NCBI RefSeq assembly: GCF_025854375.1
Contig: NZ_CP107575.1
Span: 1,426,001 to 1,490,000 of the forward strand
Direction of reading: 5' to 3'
Source: Glutamicibacter sp. JL.03c
Lineage (GTDB): Bacteria; Actinomycetota; Actinomycetes; Actinomycetales; Micrococcaceae
Length of the DNA: 64,000 nucleotides
The notes below the pieces were generated by a model. The model was not told where the DNA came from and ran no database searches. It saw only the letters and a list, made by a program, of their open reading frames with translations. Of the stretch, positions 55,893-64,000 are shown piece by piece (the first letter of the stretch is position 1; every line of letters begins with the position of its first letter). Position numbers and translations under genes: made by a program.

Positions 55893-57668
55893 ATGGTGCA
55901 CATGGAGTCGAACTCAGATCAGACAAACCCTGCAACGGGTGATGCCGCTGGAAGGGCAAAAACCAGTGACATTACCATTGGGAGCCTCGCGGAATTACGT
56001 AGCATACTCACGGATCTTGTTTTCGCCAAAAATCAGTCTTCTGCGGCATCTGAAAGCGAACAGCTTCGTGATAAGACGCTGCACCAGATATCCGACTATC
56101 TGATTCCACGTGTCTCGAACTTGGGGGCGCCGTTATTGGCAGTCGTTGGAGGTTCCACTGGCTCCGGCAAATCGACACTGGTTAATTCACTCATCGGGGA
56201 GCAAATCAGTATTTCCGGCGCCGTCCGGCCAACCACTCGAACTCCTGTCCTCGCTTTTAATCCCGTTGATCAGCCCTTCTTCGAATCAGATCGCGTGCTC
56301 CCGGAGCTCACCCGCGTTTCAGGGGGCGGTTTTGCGTTAACCGGTGATTCGTCTCGAAATGATGCGCTCTTGATGAAGCCGCACGCGAACGTGCCCCAGG
56401 GGCTGGCGATCCTGGATGCACCGGATATCGACTCAGTATCAGACGACAACCGGGCGCTTGCAGGGCAGCTGCTTAACGCCGCTGATTTGTGGATTTTCGT
56501 AACTACAGCCAACCGCTACGCAGACGCACTGCCATGGGAACTGCTGACAGATGCCGGCGTCAGGGACATTACCGTCTCCGTCGTACTCAACCGAGTTCCC
56601 AAGGGTGCCGAGCGGGATATCGTGCCCGACTTGCGTCGCCTGCTGAATGAAAAGAATCTGGATCCAGCCCTGCTGCACGTCTTTAACGAGACGCATCTGA
56701 ACGACGAGAAACTCCTGCCGGGGGAGCAAGTCGAACCCCTGTTGGCCTGGCTCAATGCCTTGGCCGCTGACGCCACCAAGCGTCAAGAGGTCGCTGCGCA
56801 AACACTGGCGGGGGCCTTGCGTCGAAGCACGGCCGATGTCGGAGAGCTACTGGCCGAATTGCAAGACCAGGAGCAGCAGATTGAAGACCTGCGTCAGTTG
56901 ACCAAAGAGAGATTTGCCCAGGCTCACGAACGCATCAATGCAGCGCTCAACGACGGATCGCTATTACGCGGAGAAATTCTGGCCCGATGGCAAGATTTTG
57001 TCGGGGCAGGGGAGCTGCTTCGCGGGATCGAGGGAGCTATTGGTCGTGTCCGCGACAGGGTAGGAGCTTTTTTCTCCGGGCGGCCTCCGGCCACACATCG
57101 AGTTGAGCAAGCTATTGAATCAGGCTTGCACACGGTGTTCATCGCAGAAATCACTAAGGCCTGCCATGACGTCGACAGGTCTTGGAAGAACACGCCATTG
57201 GGCCAAGTTCTCCGCGCAGATCTGGTTTCGCCGCGGCCACCCAATGATCTTGATGCGCAAGCTGCTGACAGTATCCGCCTCTGGCAAAAAGACATTCTCG
57301 ATATGATCCGTGAAGAAGGCGCCGGCAAGCGGAAGACCGCCCGCATGGCGGCCTTCGGGGTCAACGGCGTCGCGGTCATTTTGATGGTTGTCGTATTTGC
57401 CTCGACCGCGGGATTGACCGGACTGGAAATCGGCATTGCCGGCGGGTCTGCTGTAGTGGGCCAGAAGCTGTTGGAAGCGATATTCGGCGAGGATGCTGTC
57501 CGGCGCATGGCAGCCAGAGCGCGCAAGATGTTGGACGCACGAGCGGAAGCTTTGATTGGCACGAGCGTGCAGCTGTACGCGGACGGACTGGATCACCTGG
57601 CGCAACCGGAAGCGGCCCTGGCCTTGAACAAAGTCACTGATCGATTGAATGGCAAGGGGCCCAAATAA
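55893..57668 (+). CDS. Dynamin-like/YfjP-family GTPase (first of a pair)
   Basis: A 591-residue GTPase. The G1 P-loop is 'VVGGSTGSGKSTLVNSLIGE' (~83-102), the G2 region 'SGAVRPTTRTPVLAF', and G3 'LAILDAPDIDSV' (DxxG region read as DAPD). The G4 position 'VVLNRVPKGAE' has N-R-x-P instead of the classical N-K-x-D. A helical middle part (330-470) and a membrane-associated pair of helices ('VNGVAVILMVVVFASTAGLT', ~485-505) precede a helical C-terminus. It overlaps its neighbour gene by one base (TAATG), so both products probably assemble together. The family is common in actinobacteria but poorly characterised; membrane remodelling is inference from fold. Confidence 0.82.
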   Translation: MVHMESNSDQTNPATGDAAGRAKTSDITIGSLAELRSILTDLVFAKNQSSAASESEQLRDKTLHQISDYLIPRVSNLGAPLLAVVGGSTGSGKSTLVNSLIGEQISISGAVRPTTRTPVLAFNPVDQPFFESDRVLPELTRVSGGGFALTGDSSRNDALLMKPHANVPQGLAILDAPDIDSVSDDNRALAGQLLNAADLWIFVTTANRYADALPWELLTDAGVRDITVSVVLNRVPKGAERDIVPDLRRLLNEKNLDPALLHVFNETHLNDEKLLPGEQVEPLLAWLNALAADATKRQEVAAQTLAGALRRSTADVGELLAELQDQEQQIEDLRQLTKERFAQAHERINAALNDGSLLRGEILARWQDFVGAGELLRGIEGAIGRVRDRVGAFFSGRPPATHRVEQAIESGLHTVFIAEITKACHDVDRSWKNTPLGQVLRADLVSPRPPNDLDAQAADSIRLWQKDILDMIREEGAGKRKTARMAAFGVNGVAVILMVVVFASTAGLTGLEIGIAGGSAVVGQKLLEAIFGEDAVRRMAARARKMLDARAEALIGTSVQLYADGLDHLAQPEAALALNKVTDRLNGKGPK

Positions 57669-59311
57669 TGGCTGAACGAAAAGTAGTCCGAGCTGTTAAT
57701 GGTCTGAATCAGCAGATAGACAGCGTTATCGGCGCCATGGAGCTAGCTGAACCATATCTGGATGCGGAAAGCATCGATTTGGCGGCCTCGGTCATCAGGA
57801 AATCGGAATCACGTCGACAGCTATCCTCGGAACACGTAGTTGTGGGTCTCTTTGGCGCAACGGGTAGCGGCAAGTCGTCACTCTTCAACGCTCTCGTTGG
57901 AGAGGAATTGGCATCAACAGGCGTGATTCGTCCCACGACGGCAAATACAGTAGCTGCCATTTGGGATACGACAGGCGCCAATGAGCTTCTGGACTGGCTT
58001 GAAGTGACAGATCGCCACGTCATCGAAGAGAGAGCAGGGCTTCGACGCCGATCTTCGAAAAAAGACCTTGATGCGGGGCTATTGCTCCTGGATCTGCCGG
58101 ATATGGATTCGACGCGGGTAGAGCATCATCAAATTGCCGCGCGTCTGGTGGGTCAGGTGGATTTCCTGGTTTGGGTTCTTGATCCCCAGAAGTACGCGGA
58201 TGCATCCATTCACCATGGTTATCTCAACTCCTTGCAAAGCCAACAGGGAAATATTCTGATTGTTTTGAACCAGATGGATCGAGTGGCTGAGTCTGACCGC
58301 AAGATCATTGTTAGTTCCTTGCGCGATACTCTCGCTTCGTCCGGGCTGGAACGACTTCCGATTGTCTGCGCGTCGGCCACCACCGGGGAAGGGCTGGACG
58401 AAGTCCAAAAGCTGATCTCTGCTGCTGCAAGAAACAAGGCTATCTCCACGCGCCGGCTGAGGGCTGACGTTGACCAGGTAGTGCACCAGTTGCATGGACA
58501 ATTAAGCGTTGAAAAAGTACGTCAGCCAAGCCAATTGCATCAATCCGAATTGGAACGAACGATCGCCAATGCCCACGGCGCACAATATATTGCAGACGCG
58601 GTAGAGACTTCGTACAAGCTTCGGGCAGCCCGGCGTACTGGTTGGCCAGTGACCACCTGGCTGATTCGACTGCGCAACGATCCATTGCAGCGCATGAACT
58701 TGGGGCGGAATCGGGATGAACCCGAATTGTCCATTACCTCGCGTCCAGAACTATCTGCGGCCGAATCTTCGGCCATTGACCATGCCATCGACAAGTATGT
58801 TCAGCAGGCCACCGAAGAACTGCCTGAGAGTTGGCATGAACCAATTCGAGAACAGGTCGCGGGCAATGTTGAGCACCTTGATGGTGCCGTCGATGCCGCT
58901 ATCGCCAGTACGCATCTTGGCGTTGAAAAGGCTTCGTGGTGGTGGCCTGTAGTCAAATTTATCCAGTGGTTCTCATTGCTGGCGGCATTGGCGGGTGCGC
59001 TTTGGCTTGCCGCGTATCCCGTTGCAGGGTACTTCCAATTCGACTTGCCCTCGGCCCCACGGGTGGAAGGGGTCGCGGTTCCTACATTGGTCTTGGCAAT
59101 CGGGTTATTGCTGGGTATCGTCCTAGGCGTAGCGTGCTCATTCGTCAATCGAATAGTGGCTAAAGTTAAACGTAGGAAGGCGTTACGAAATATTGAACGT
59201 TCGGTATCAAGCTTGGTTCGCACGGCCATCGTTGAACCTGTAGACGAGTATCTGACTACGTATAACGGCTACGCCTCCCTTATTACCTCAGCAGCAAAGA
59301 AAGCCGACTAG
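57668..59311 (+). CDS. Dynamin-like/YfjP-family GTPase (second of a pair)
   Basis: A 547-residue GTPase with classical motifs: G1 'GLFGATGSGKSSLFNALVGE' (~58-77), G2 'ASTGVIRPTTANT', G3 'LLLLDLPDMDST' and G4 'LNQMDRVA' (NQxD, ~200-203). A helical region follows, then two membrane helices ('SLLAALAGALWLAAYPVAGY' and 'VLAIGLLLGIVLGVACSFVN') and a basic tail. Compared with the upstream gene, the G4 motif is intact and the membrane segments are longer. The two genes are translationally coupled (TAATG) and both follow tRNA-Glu. The pair resembles two-protein dynamin systems such as those in actinobacterial division or membrane repair, but the role here is unknown. Confidence 0.84.
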   Translation: MAERKVVRAVNGLNQQIDSVIGAMELAEPYLDAESIDLAASVIRKSESRRQLSSEHVVVGLFGATGSGKSSLFNALVGEELASTGVIRPTTANTVAAIWDTTGANELLDWLEVTDRHVIEERAGLRRRSSKKDLDAGLLLLDLPDMDSTRVEHHQIAARLVGQVDFLVWVLDPQKYADASIHHGYLNSLQSQQGNILIVLNQMDRVAESDRKIIVSSLRDTLASSGLERLPIVCASATTGEGLDEVQKLISAAARNKAISTRRLRADVDQVVHQLHGQLSVEKVRQPSQLHQSELERTIANAHGAQYIADAVETSYKLRAARRTGWPVTTWLIRLRNDPLQRMNLGRNRDEPELSITSRPELSAAESSAIDHAIDKYVQQATEELPESWHEPIREQVAGNVEHLDGAVDAAIASTHLGVEKASWWWPVVKFIQWFSLLAALAGALWLAAYPVAGYFQFDLPSAPRVEGVAVPTLVLAIGLLLGIVLGVACSFVNRIVAKVKRRKALRNIERSVSSLVRTAIVEPVDEYLTTYNGYASLITSAAKKAD

Positions 59312-59317
59312 AACTCT

Positions 59318-60328
59318 GTGACTATTAATCAGCCTGAAGCTACCGTTGGAGACCTTGGCGAGCAAGGAATTCTTGACACCATACTCCCACTCCTCGATTC
59401 GCAAAAGGCAAACCTCGGTCCGGGGGATGACGCAGGCGCGCTCAGCGTCCAAGGCTCGGAAATCCTGGTTTCGGTGGATACTCTTGTCGAAAATCAAGAC
59501 TTCAAGCTGGTTTGGCCAAGCGGTCTCGAACACCGGGCTTATGACATCGGATGGAAGTCAATCGCCCAGAATGTTTCGGATATCAACGCGATGGGCGGCA
59601 CCACTACCGGCGCCGTAGTTTCCCTATCGCTGCCTGTGCAGACATCCCTTCAATGGGTCAAGGACTTTGCCCGGGGCATGGCCGATGCCATTAATTCATT
59701 GGAGGCCAAGGAACTGGCGATCCTCGGTGGTGACCTTGGCAAGTCAACGGAAATATCGGTGACGACAACCGTGCTGGGGGAGTGCGCGCACGGAAAGATC
59801 CTGCGCAATGGCGCCAAGCCGGGGGATGTCATCGCAGTGGCTGGGCGTCTTGGCGATGCGGGTGCCGGCCTATCAGTCTTGGAACATGGCAGCGATGCCA
59901 AAGAGTGGAGCCGGGCCGTGCGCCGGATTGTCGAAGCGCAATGCAAGCCCGCACCGCCTCTAGGATCAGGTCCCCGTGCGGCCGAGGCCGGCGCCCACGC
60001 CATGATGGATATTTCAGACGGCCTGGTGCGCGATAGCACGCGTCTGGCTAAGAGCAGCGGCATCAGCATTGATTACAACGGCCAGATCTTGCAAAAGTTC
60101 GCCTCCCGGTTGGCCCCTGCTGCGCAATTGACCGGGACAGATCCAATGGCATGGGTATTGCACGGCGGCGAGGACTTCGGCCTTGTGGCCGCTTTCCCAA
60201 CGGAAGCTGATGTTCCGGAGGAGTTCACGGTAATCGGCGTTGCCAAGGCTCGCAGCGGCCGGCGTTCATTGGTGACGGTCGACGGGAAACCTGCAACCGC
60301 TAGCGCGGGCTTCGACCACTTCAACTGA
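59318..60328 (+). CDS. thiL: Thiamine-monophosphate kinase
   Basis: ATP-dependent kinase for the last step of thiamin diphosphate synthesis. The 336-residue PurM/AIR-synthase fold protein has 'LGPGDDAGALSVQ' (Asp-rich Mg/ATP site), 'SVDTLVENQDFKLVW', 'WKSIAQNVSDINAMGG' and 'AILGGDLGKSTEISV', then 'AMMDISDGLVRDSTRLAKSS' and 'VLHGGEDFGLVAAFP'. GTG 59318 begins six bases after the GTPase stop, so it may be the third gene of that operon. ThDP is the cofactor of the acetolactate synthase in this window. Confidence 0.94.
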   Translation: MTINQPEATVGDLGEQGILDTILPLLDSQKANLGPGDDAGALSVQGSEILVSVDTLVENQDFKLVWPSGLEHRAYDIGWKSIAQNVSDINAMGGTTTGAVVSLSLPVQTSLQWVKDFARGMADAINSLEAKELAILGGDLGKSTEISVTTTVLGECAHGKILRNGAKPGDVIAVAGRLGDAGAGLSVLEHGSDAKEWSRAVRRIVEAQCKPAPPLGSGPRAAEAGAHAMMDISDGLVRDSTRLAKSSGISIDYNGQILQKFASRLAPAAQLTGTDPMAWVLHGGEDFGLVAAFPTEADVPEEFTVIGVAKARSGRRSLVTVDGKPATASAGFDHFN

Positions 60329-60355
60329 TTCAGGGCCCGCGCGTACCTGGGCAAT

Positions 60356-61102
60356 TCAGCTGTGGTCGTTTTGCACCCTGAGCAGTTCAGATAGTTCATG
60401 GGCGGCGCTGGTGACGGCTTCGTGATGAATTTTTCCTGGCTGCCGTGTCAATCGTTCAATGGGACCGGATAACGACAAGGCGGCGATGACCCGTCCGGAC
60501 TGGCCGCGAACGGGCGCAGAAACCGAGGCGACACCTGGCTCGCGCTCGCCCAAGGACTGGGCCCAGCCGCGCCGGCGTACGCCCGCCAGAATGGTCGGCG
60601 TGAAGCGCGCATGATGCAGACCTTCGACCATTCGCTCATTGTCTTCCCAGGCCAAGAGGATCTGTGCGGCTGAACCCGCTTTCATCGACAGCTGGGTACC
60701 CACCGGAATGGTATCGCGCAATCCGATGGGTCGTTCTGCGCTGGCGATGCAGACACGGAAGTCGCCTTGTTTGCGGAAGATCTGCGTGCTTTCCCCAGTC
60801 AGGTCCCGAAGCTTGATGAGAATCGGTCCTGCCGCACTGACCAAGCGGTCTTCACCTGCGGCGCTCGCCAATTCCACCAAGCGATTTCCCAGCTCAAAGC
60901 GGCCATGCATGTCTCTGCCTACCAGCCCGTGGTGCACCAGCGACTGGGCGATGCGGTGAACCGTTGGGCGCGAAATGTCCGTCAACTCCACCAGCTGGGA
61001 AAGGGACGTTGGTCCGTTTTCCAGCGCATTGAGGATGGCTGCTGCCTTGTCCAGAACACCTACACCGCTACCTATTGTCATAGTCCAAGTATCATGTCTC
61101 AT
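60356..61102 (-). CDS. ltbR: IclR-family transcriptional regulator, LtbR-like
   Basis: DNA-binding regulator of about 248 residues, divergent from leuCD. The HTH is 'TSLSQLVELTDISRPTVHRI' with 'AQSLVHHGLVGRD', and the effector-binding IclR domain follows ('TGESTQIFRKQGDFRVCIAS', 'RDTIPVGTQLSMKAGSAAQI', 'SVSAPVRGQSGRVIAALSLS'). In C. glutamicum the IclR protein LtbR, divergent from leuCD, represses leuB and leuCD. The same gene order here supports this name. Start could be the ATG at 61102 or one seven codons later (MTIGSGVG, 61081); neither has a strong ribosome-binding site. It does not regulate leuB from its own position, as leuB lies 11 kb away. Confidence 0.85.
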   Translation of the reverse strand: MRHDTWTMTIGSGVGVLDKAAAILNALENGPTSLSQLVELTDISRPTVHRIAQSLVHHGLVGRDMHGRFELGNRLVELASAAGEDRLVSAAGPILIKLRDLTGESTQIFRKQGDFRVCIASAERPIGLRDTIPVGTQLSMKAGSAAQILLAWEDNERMVEGLHHARFTPTILAGVRRRGWAQSLGEREPGVASVSAPVRGQSGRVIAALSLSGPIERLTRQPGKIHHEAVTSAAHELSELLRVQNDHS

Positions 61103-61105
61103 TAT

Positions 61106-61116
61106 TTGAGATTCAA
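61106..61116. promoter_or_regulatory. Candidate LtbR operator TTGA-gat-TCAA
   Basis: A 4-3-4 palindrome (TTGAGATTCAA) in the ltbR-leuC divergent region, only four bases from the upstream ltbR ATG. IclR proteins bind short palindromes between divergent promoters. The assignment is positional. Confidence 0.4.
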
Positions 61117-61194
61117 GTCCGCATACTGGAAATGACTATCTGTGAAGTGTCAAAGTTGAACTACCACAATTACGTAGCTTGAGGAGTGTGTCGC

Positions 61195-62643
61195 ATGTCC
61201 GCCATGCAGTCGCCCCAGACATTGGCAGAAAAAGTTTGGAGTGCACATGTTGTGCGCCAAGGTGAAGGAAGTGGAGAGTCCCGCCAGCCGGACTTGATCT
61301 ACATTGACCTCCACCTCCTACACGAGGTGACGTCGCCGCAGGCATTCGAGGGGCTTCGCCTGGCAGGACGCCAACTGCGCCGCCCGGATTTGACCATTGC
61401 GACAGAAGATCACAACACTCCTACGCTGGAAATCGATAAGCCCATCGCTGACTTGACCAGCCGCGCCCAGATTAATACCCTGCGTGAAAACTGCAAGGAG
61501 TTTGGCGTCCGCCTCCACTCCCTGGGTGACAAGGAACAGGGCATCGTCCACGTGGTTGGTCCTCAGCTGGGCCTGACCCAGCCAGGCATGACCGTGGTCT
61601 GCGGAGACTCCCACACCTCCACGCATGGCGCGTTCGGCGCCCTGGCCTTCGGCATCGGCACCTCCGAGGTAGAGCATGTCATGGCCACGCAGTCGCTGAG
61701 CCTGAAGCCTTTCAAGACCATGGCAATCAACGTCGAGGGCACCTTGAAGCCGGGAGTCACCTCCAAGGACATCATTCTGGCTGTCATCGCCAAGATTGGC
61801 ACCGGTGGCGGCCAAGGGTACGTTCTCGAGTACCGAGGTTCAGCCATCCGCTCCCTGTCCATGGACGCGCGAATGACCATCTGCAACATGTCCATCGAAG
61901 CAGGCGCTCGCGCAGGCATGATCGCTCCGGATGAGACAACCTTCGAATATGTGAAGGGCCGTCCGCACGCGCCAAAGGGCGCGGACTGGGATGCTGCGGT
62001 AGCAGACTGGAAGCAGCTGCACTCCGATGAGGGAGCCCAGTTTGATGCAGAGGTCTTCCTGAACGCCGATGAACTTGAACCATTTGTCACCTGGGGAACC
62101 AACCCGGGCCAGGGTGTTTCACTCTCCCAGAGTGTTCCTTCGCCAGAAGACTTCGAAGACGAGAATGATCGCAAAGCCTGCGAACGTGCACTGGACTACA
62201 TGGGCCTGACCGGCGGAACGCCGATGAAGGATATCCGTGTGGATACCGTCTTCCTGGGATCCTGCACCAACTCTCGCATGGAAGACCTGCGAGCCGCGGC
62301 AGAAGTCGTCAAGGGCAAGACCAAGGATCCAAACATCCGAATGATCGTTGTGCCAGGCTCTGCCCGCGTGCGGCTGGAAGCCGAAGCCGAGGGACTGGAT
62401 CAGGTATTCAAGGATTTCGGCGCCGAGTGGCGTTTCGCTGGTTGCTCCATGTGCCTTGGAATGAACCCGGATCAGCTGGACGAGGGGGAGCGTTGCGCTT
62501 CGACCTCCAACCGCAACTTTGAAGGCCGGCAGGGCAAGGGCGGACGCACGCACCTGGTCTCTCCACTGGTTGCCGCCGCCACCGCGGTCCGCGGAACCCT
62601 GTCCTCGCCCAGCGACCTGGTCAACGCACCGGCTGCAGTCTAG
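61195..62643 (+). CDS. leuC: 3-isopropylmalate dehydratase, large subunit
   Basis: [4Fe-4S] isomerase that converts 2- to 3-isopropylmalate together with LeuD. The 482-residue aconitase-family protein shows '[20 protein letters not shown]', '[15 protein letters not shown]', '[20 protein letters not shown]', and the cluster cysteines in '[12 protein letters not shown]' and '[13 protein letters not shown]' followed by '[14 protein letters not shown]'. ATG 61195 has GAGGAG ahead; longer starts lack it. LeuD follows after 14 bases. Confidence 0.96.
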   Translation: MSAMQSPQTLAEKVWSAHVVRQGEGSGESRQPDLIYIDLHLLHEVTSPQAFEGLRLAGRQLRRPDLTIATEDHNTPTLEIDKPIADLTSRAQINTLRENCKEFGVRLHSLGDKEQGIVHVVGPQLGLTQPGMTVVCGDSHTSTHGAFGALAFGIGTSEVEHVMATQSLSLKPFKTMAINVEGTLKPGVTSKDIILAVIAKIGTGGGQGYVLEYRGSAIRSLSMDARMTICNMSIEAGARAGMIAPDETTFEYVKGRPHAPKGADWDAAVADWKQLHSDEGAQFDAEVFLNADELEPFVTWGTNPGQGVSLSQSVPSPEDFEDENDRKACERALDYMGLTGGTPMKDIRVDTVFLGSCTNSRMEDLRAAAEVVKGKTKDPNIRMIVVPGSARVRLEAEAEGLDQVFKDFGAEWRFAGCSMCLGMNPDQLDEGERCASTSNRNFEGRQGKGGRTHLVSPLVAAATAVRGTLSSPSDLVNAPAAV

Positions 62644-62657
62644 AAAGGATTACCACG

Positions 62658-63263
62658 ATGGAAAAGATTGTTACCCACACCGGCATTGGTGTTCCGCTGC
62701 GGCAGAGCAACGTGGACACGGACCAGATCATTCCTGCTGTCTACCTCAAGCGCATCACGCGAACTGGCTTCGAGGACGCGCTGTTTGCCGGATGGCGCCG
62801 AGATGAGAACTTCATCCTGAACAAGGAACCTTTTAACGCTGGTTCCGTGCTTGTTGCCGGCCCTGATTTCGGCACCGGCTCTTCACGTGAGCACGCGGTT
62901 TGGGCGTTGAAGGATTACGGCTTCAAAGCAGTGATCTCTGCCCGCTTTGCCGACATCTTCCGTGGCAATTCCGGCAAGCAGGGATTGGTTGCCGCCGAGG
63001 TGGCGCAAAGTGACATCGAACTGATCTGGAAGGAACTGGAAAACAACCCGGGCACCACCGTGACCGTGGATCTTGAATCCCGTACCGTCCACTGCGGCTC
63101 GATCTCGGCGCCATTCCAGATTGACGACTACACCCGCTGGCGCCTGATGGAAGGCCTGGATGACATCGGGCTGACTTTGCAGCAGGAAGATGCCATCACG
63201 GCCTACGAGGCACAGCGTCCGGAGCACAAGCCTCAAACGCTGCCCGCACAAACCGCCGGCTAA
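62658..63263 (+). CDS. leuD: 3-isopropylmalate dehydratase, small subunit
   Basis: Swivelling-domain partner of LeuC. The 201-residue protein has '[20 protein letters not shown]', the substrate-binding '[20 protein letters not shown]' and '[20 protein letters not shown]', all conserved in LeuD. ATG 62658 follows an AAAGGA. A hairpin 26 bases after the stop ends the leuCD transcript. Confidence 0.96.
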   Translation: MEKIVTHTGIGVPLRQSNVDTDQIIPAVYLKRITRTGFEDALFAGWRRDENFILNKEPFNAGSVLVAGPDFGTGSSREHAVWALKDYGFKAVISARFADIFRGNSGKQGLVAAEVAQSDIELIWKELENNPGTTVTVDLESRTVHCGSISAPFQIDDYTRWRLMEGLDDIGLTLQQEDAITAYEAQRPEHKPQTLPAQTAG

Positions 63264-63288
63264 GAGGTTTTCCTGATGCTGGAATAAT

Positions 63289-63329
63289 AGGTCCGCTCTT
63301 CACCGTTCTTATAGCGGGAGAGCGGACCT
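63289..63329 (+). terminator. Terminator after leuD
   Basis: AGGTCCGCTCT (63289-63299) pairs perfectly with AGAGCGGACCT (63319-63329). The loop of 19 bases contains a further CCG/CGG. No T-run follows. Confidence 0.6.
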
Positions 63330-63520
63330 GCTGTTCTTCCCAGGACGCGCATTCCGCTCAGGGTCGTGACGTGGCTGAAAGCATGCTCACAATGTGTACG
63401 CCACGGGATGATCTGAACATACCAGCGGGTACATAGGCGGTATGCTTGCTAAGTCCTGCCAGTTCGAAAGCTCAGAAGCTTCGGCGGGCGATAACGACTA
63501 CGCGATGAGGTAATTCATAC

Positions 63521-64000
63521 ATGGGTAAGATCTTGACGATCCATGGTGGTGTTCCACTCGAGGGCACCGTACGAGTCGGCGGAGCAAAGAACCTAGTGCC
63601 AAAAGCCATGGTTGCAGCTCTGCTTGGTGACACTCCTTCTGTTCTGCGCAATGTGCCAGAGATCAAAGACGTCGTCGTAGTACGCAGCTTGCTTGAGATT
63701 CATGGTGTCAAGGTTGACCAGGACCCGACCACTGGTGATCTCACCATGGACCCAACCCAGGTCAAGATTGCCTCCAACCAGGCTATTGATGCCCACGCAG
63801 GCGACTCCCGTATCCCTATCCTGTTCTGCGGCCCGCTGATCCACTCCTTGGGCGAAGCCTTCATCCCGGATCTGGGCGGCTGCCGCATCGGCGACCGTCC
63901 CATCGATTTCCACCTTGAAGTCCTGCGCGAATTCGGCGCAGTCGTGGACAAGGCCCCGGACGGCATCCGCATCTCGGCTCCCAACGGGCTTCACGGTGCC
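63521..64000 (+). CDS. murA: UDP-N-acetylglucosamine 1-carboxyvinyltransferase (MurA), 3' end outside window
   Basis: First committed step of peptidoglycan synthesis: transfer of enolpyruvyl from PEP to UDP-GlcNAc. The visible 160 residues start 'MGKILTIHGGVPLEGTVRVG' then 'GAKNLVPKAMVAALL' (PEP-binding Lys23-Asn24). The mobile loop carries the active-site Cys121 in 'PDLGGCRIGDRPID'. That Cys is Asp in some actinobacteria such as mycobacteria, so its presence suggests fosfomycin can bind. The gene is cut off by the window edge and follows leuD by 257 bases, the order usual for Arthrobacter-like genomes. Confidence 0.93.
   Translation, partial: MGKILTIHGGVPLEGTVRVGGAKNLVPKAMVAALLGDTPSVLRNVPEIKDVVVVRSLLEIHGVKVDQDPTTGDLTMDPTQVKIASNQAIDAHAGDSRIPILFCGPLIHSLGEAFIPDLGGCRIGDRPIDFHLEVLREFGAVVDKAPDGIRISAPNGLHGA

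Overview
The window is a 64 kb chromosomal segment of a high-GC Gram-positive bacterium, most likely a member of the Micrococcaceae close to Glutamicibacter/Arthrobacter. The evidence is a complete decaprenoxanthin-type C50 carotenoid operon (crtE-crtB-crtI-crtYe-crtYf-crtEb-idi), the ltbR/leuC-leuD-murA order, GTG starts, overlapping ATGA gene junctions, and actinobacterial protein families throughout (two-component NarL pair, class C sortase pilus, paired dynamin-like GTPases). The genus call is inference from gene content; no 16S rRNA gene is present.

Layout. 1-6.9 kb: the N-terminal part of a peptide-type ABC transporter lipoprotein (cut by the left edge), a 2-hydroxyacid dehydrogenase, three identical tRNA-Lys genes, bcp peroxiredoxin, tRNA-Leu, a MarR regulator, and a leftward pair of an SDR/DUF2867 protein and a TspO/MBR membrane protein. 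6.9-13.2 kb: a MarR regulator followed by the carotenoid operon, nearly every gene overlapping the next. 13.2-19.4 kb: a small unknown gene, ilvD, an ilvB leader peptide with attenuator, and ilvB-ilvN-ilvC. 19.5-22.5 kb: a secreted lysine-rich protein and a lone methyltransferase in gene-poor DNA. 22.5-29.2 kb: a pilus locus with a large LPLTG adhesin, an LPLTG backbone pilin and a class C sortase. 29.4-31.0 kb: serA. 31.4-44.5 kb: a cell-surface glycan region with GlfT1-like and GlfT2-like galactofuranosyltransferases, glf, a pyruvyltransferase/nitroreductase fusion, an SGNH-type protein, a second pyruvyltransferase, a Stealth phosphotransferase and a GT4 glycosyltransferase. The part after about 38.6 kb is visibly A+T-richer and looks acquired. 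44.5-64 kb: NYN-domain protein, metG, a two-component system, leuB, ilvE, galE, an FAH-family protein, gltX, tRNA-Gln, tRNA-Glu, two GTPases, thiL, ltbR, leuC-leuD and the start of murA.

How the genes fit together. Branched-chain amino acid synthesis is unusually well represented (ilvD, ilvBNC, leuB, ilvE, leuCD) and shows two visible control points: a transcription attenuator before ilvB whose leader peptide carries five consecutive Val/Leu/Ile codons, and an IclR-type LtbR divergent from leuCD. The glycan region supplies UDP-galactofuranose (Glf), two galactofuranosyltransferases, two ketal-pyruvate transferases and a sugar-phosphate transferase, so the simplest reading is a galactofuranose-containing, pyruvylated and phosphate-linked wall polymer. 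The most unusual single object is the 873-residue protein at 34074-36695, which joins a polysaccharide pyruvyltransferase, a middle probable beta-rich domain and a nitroreductase-family domain in one chain.
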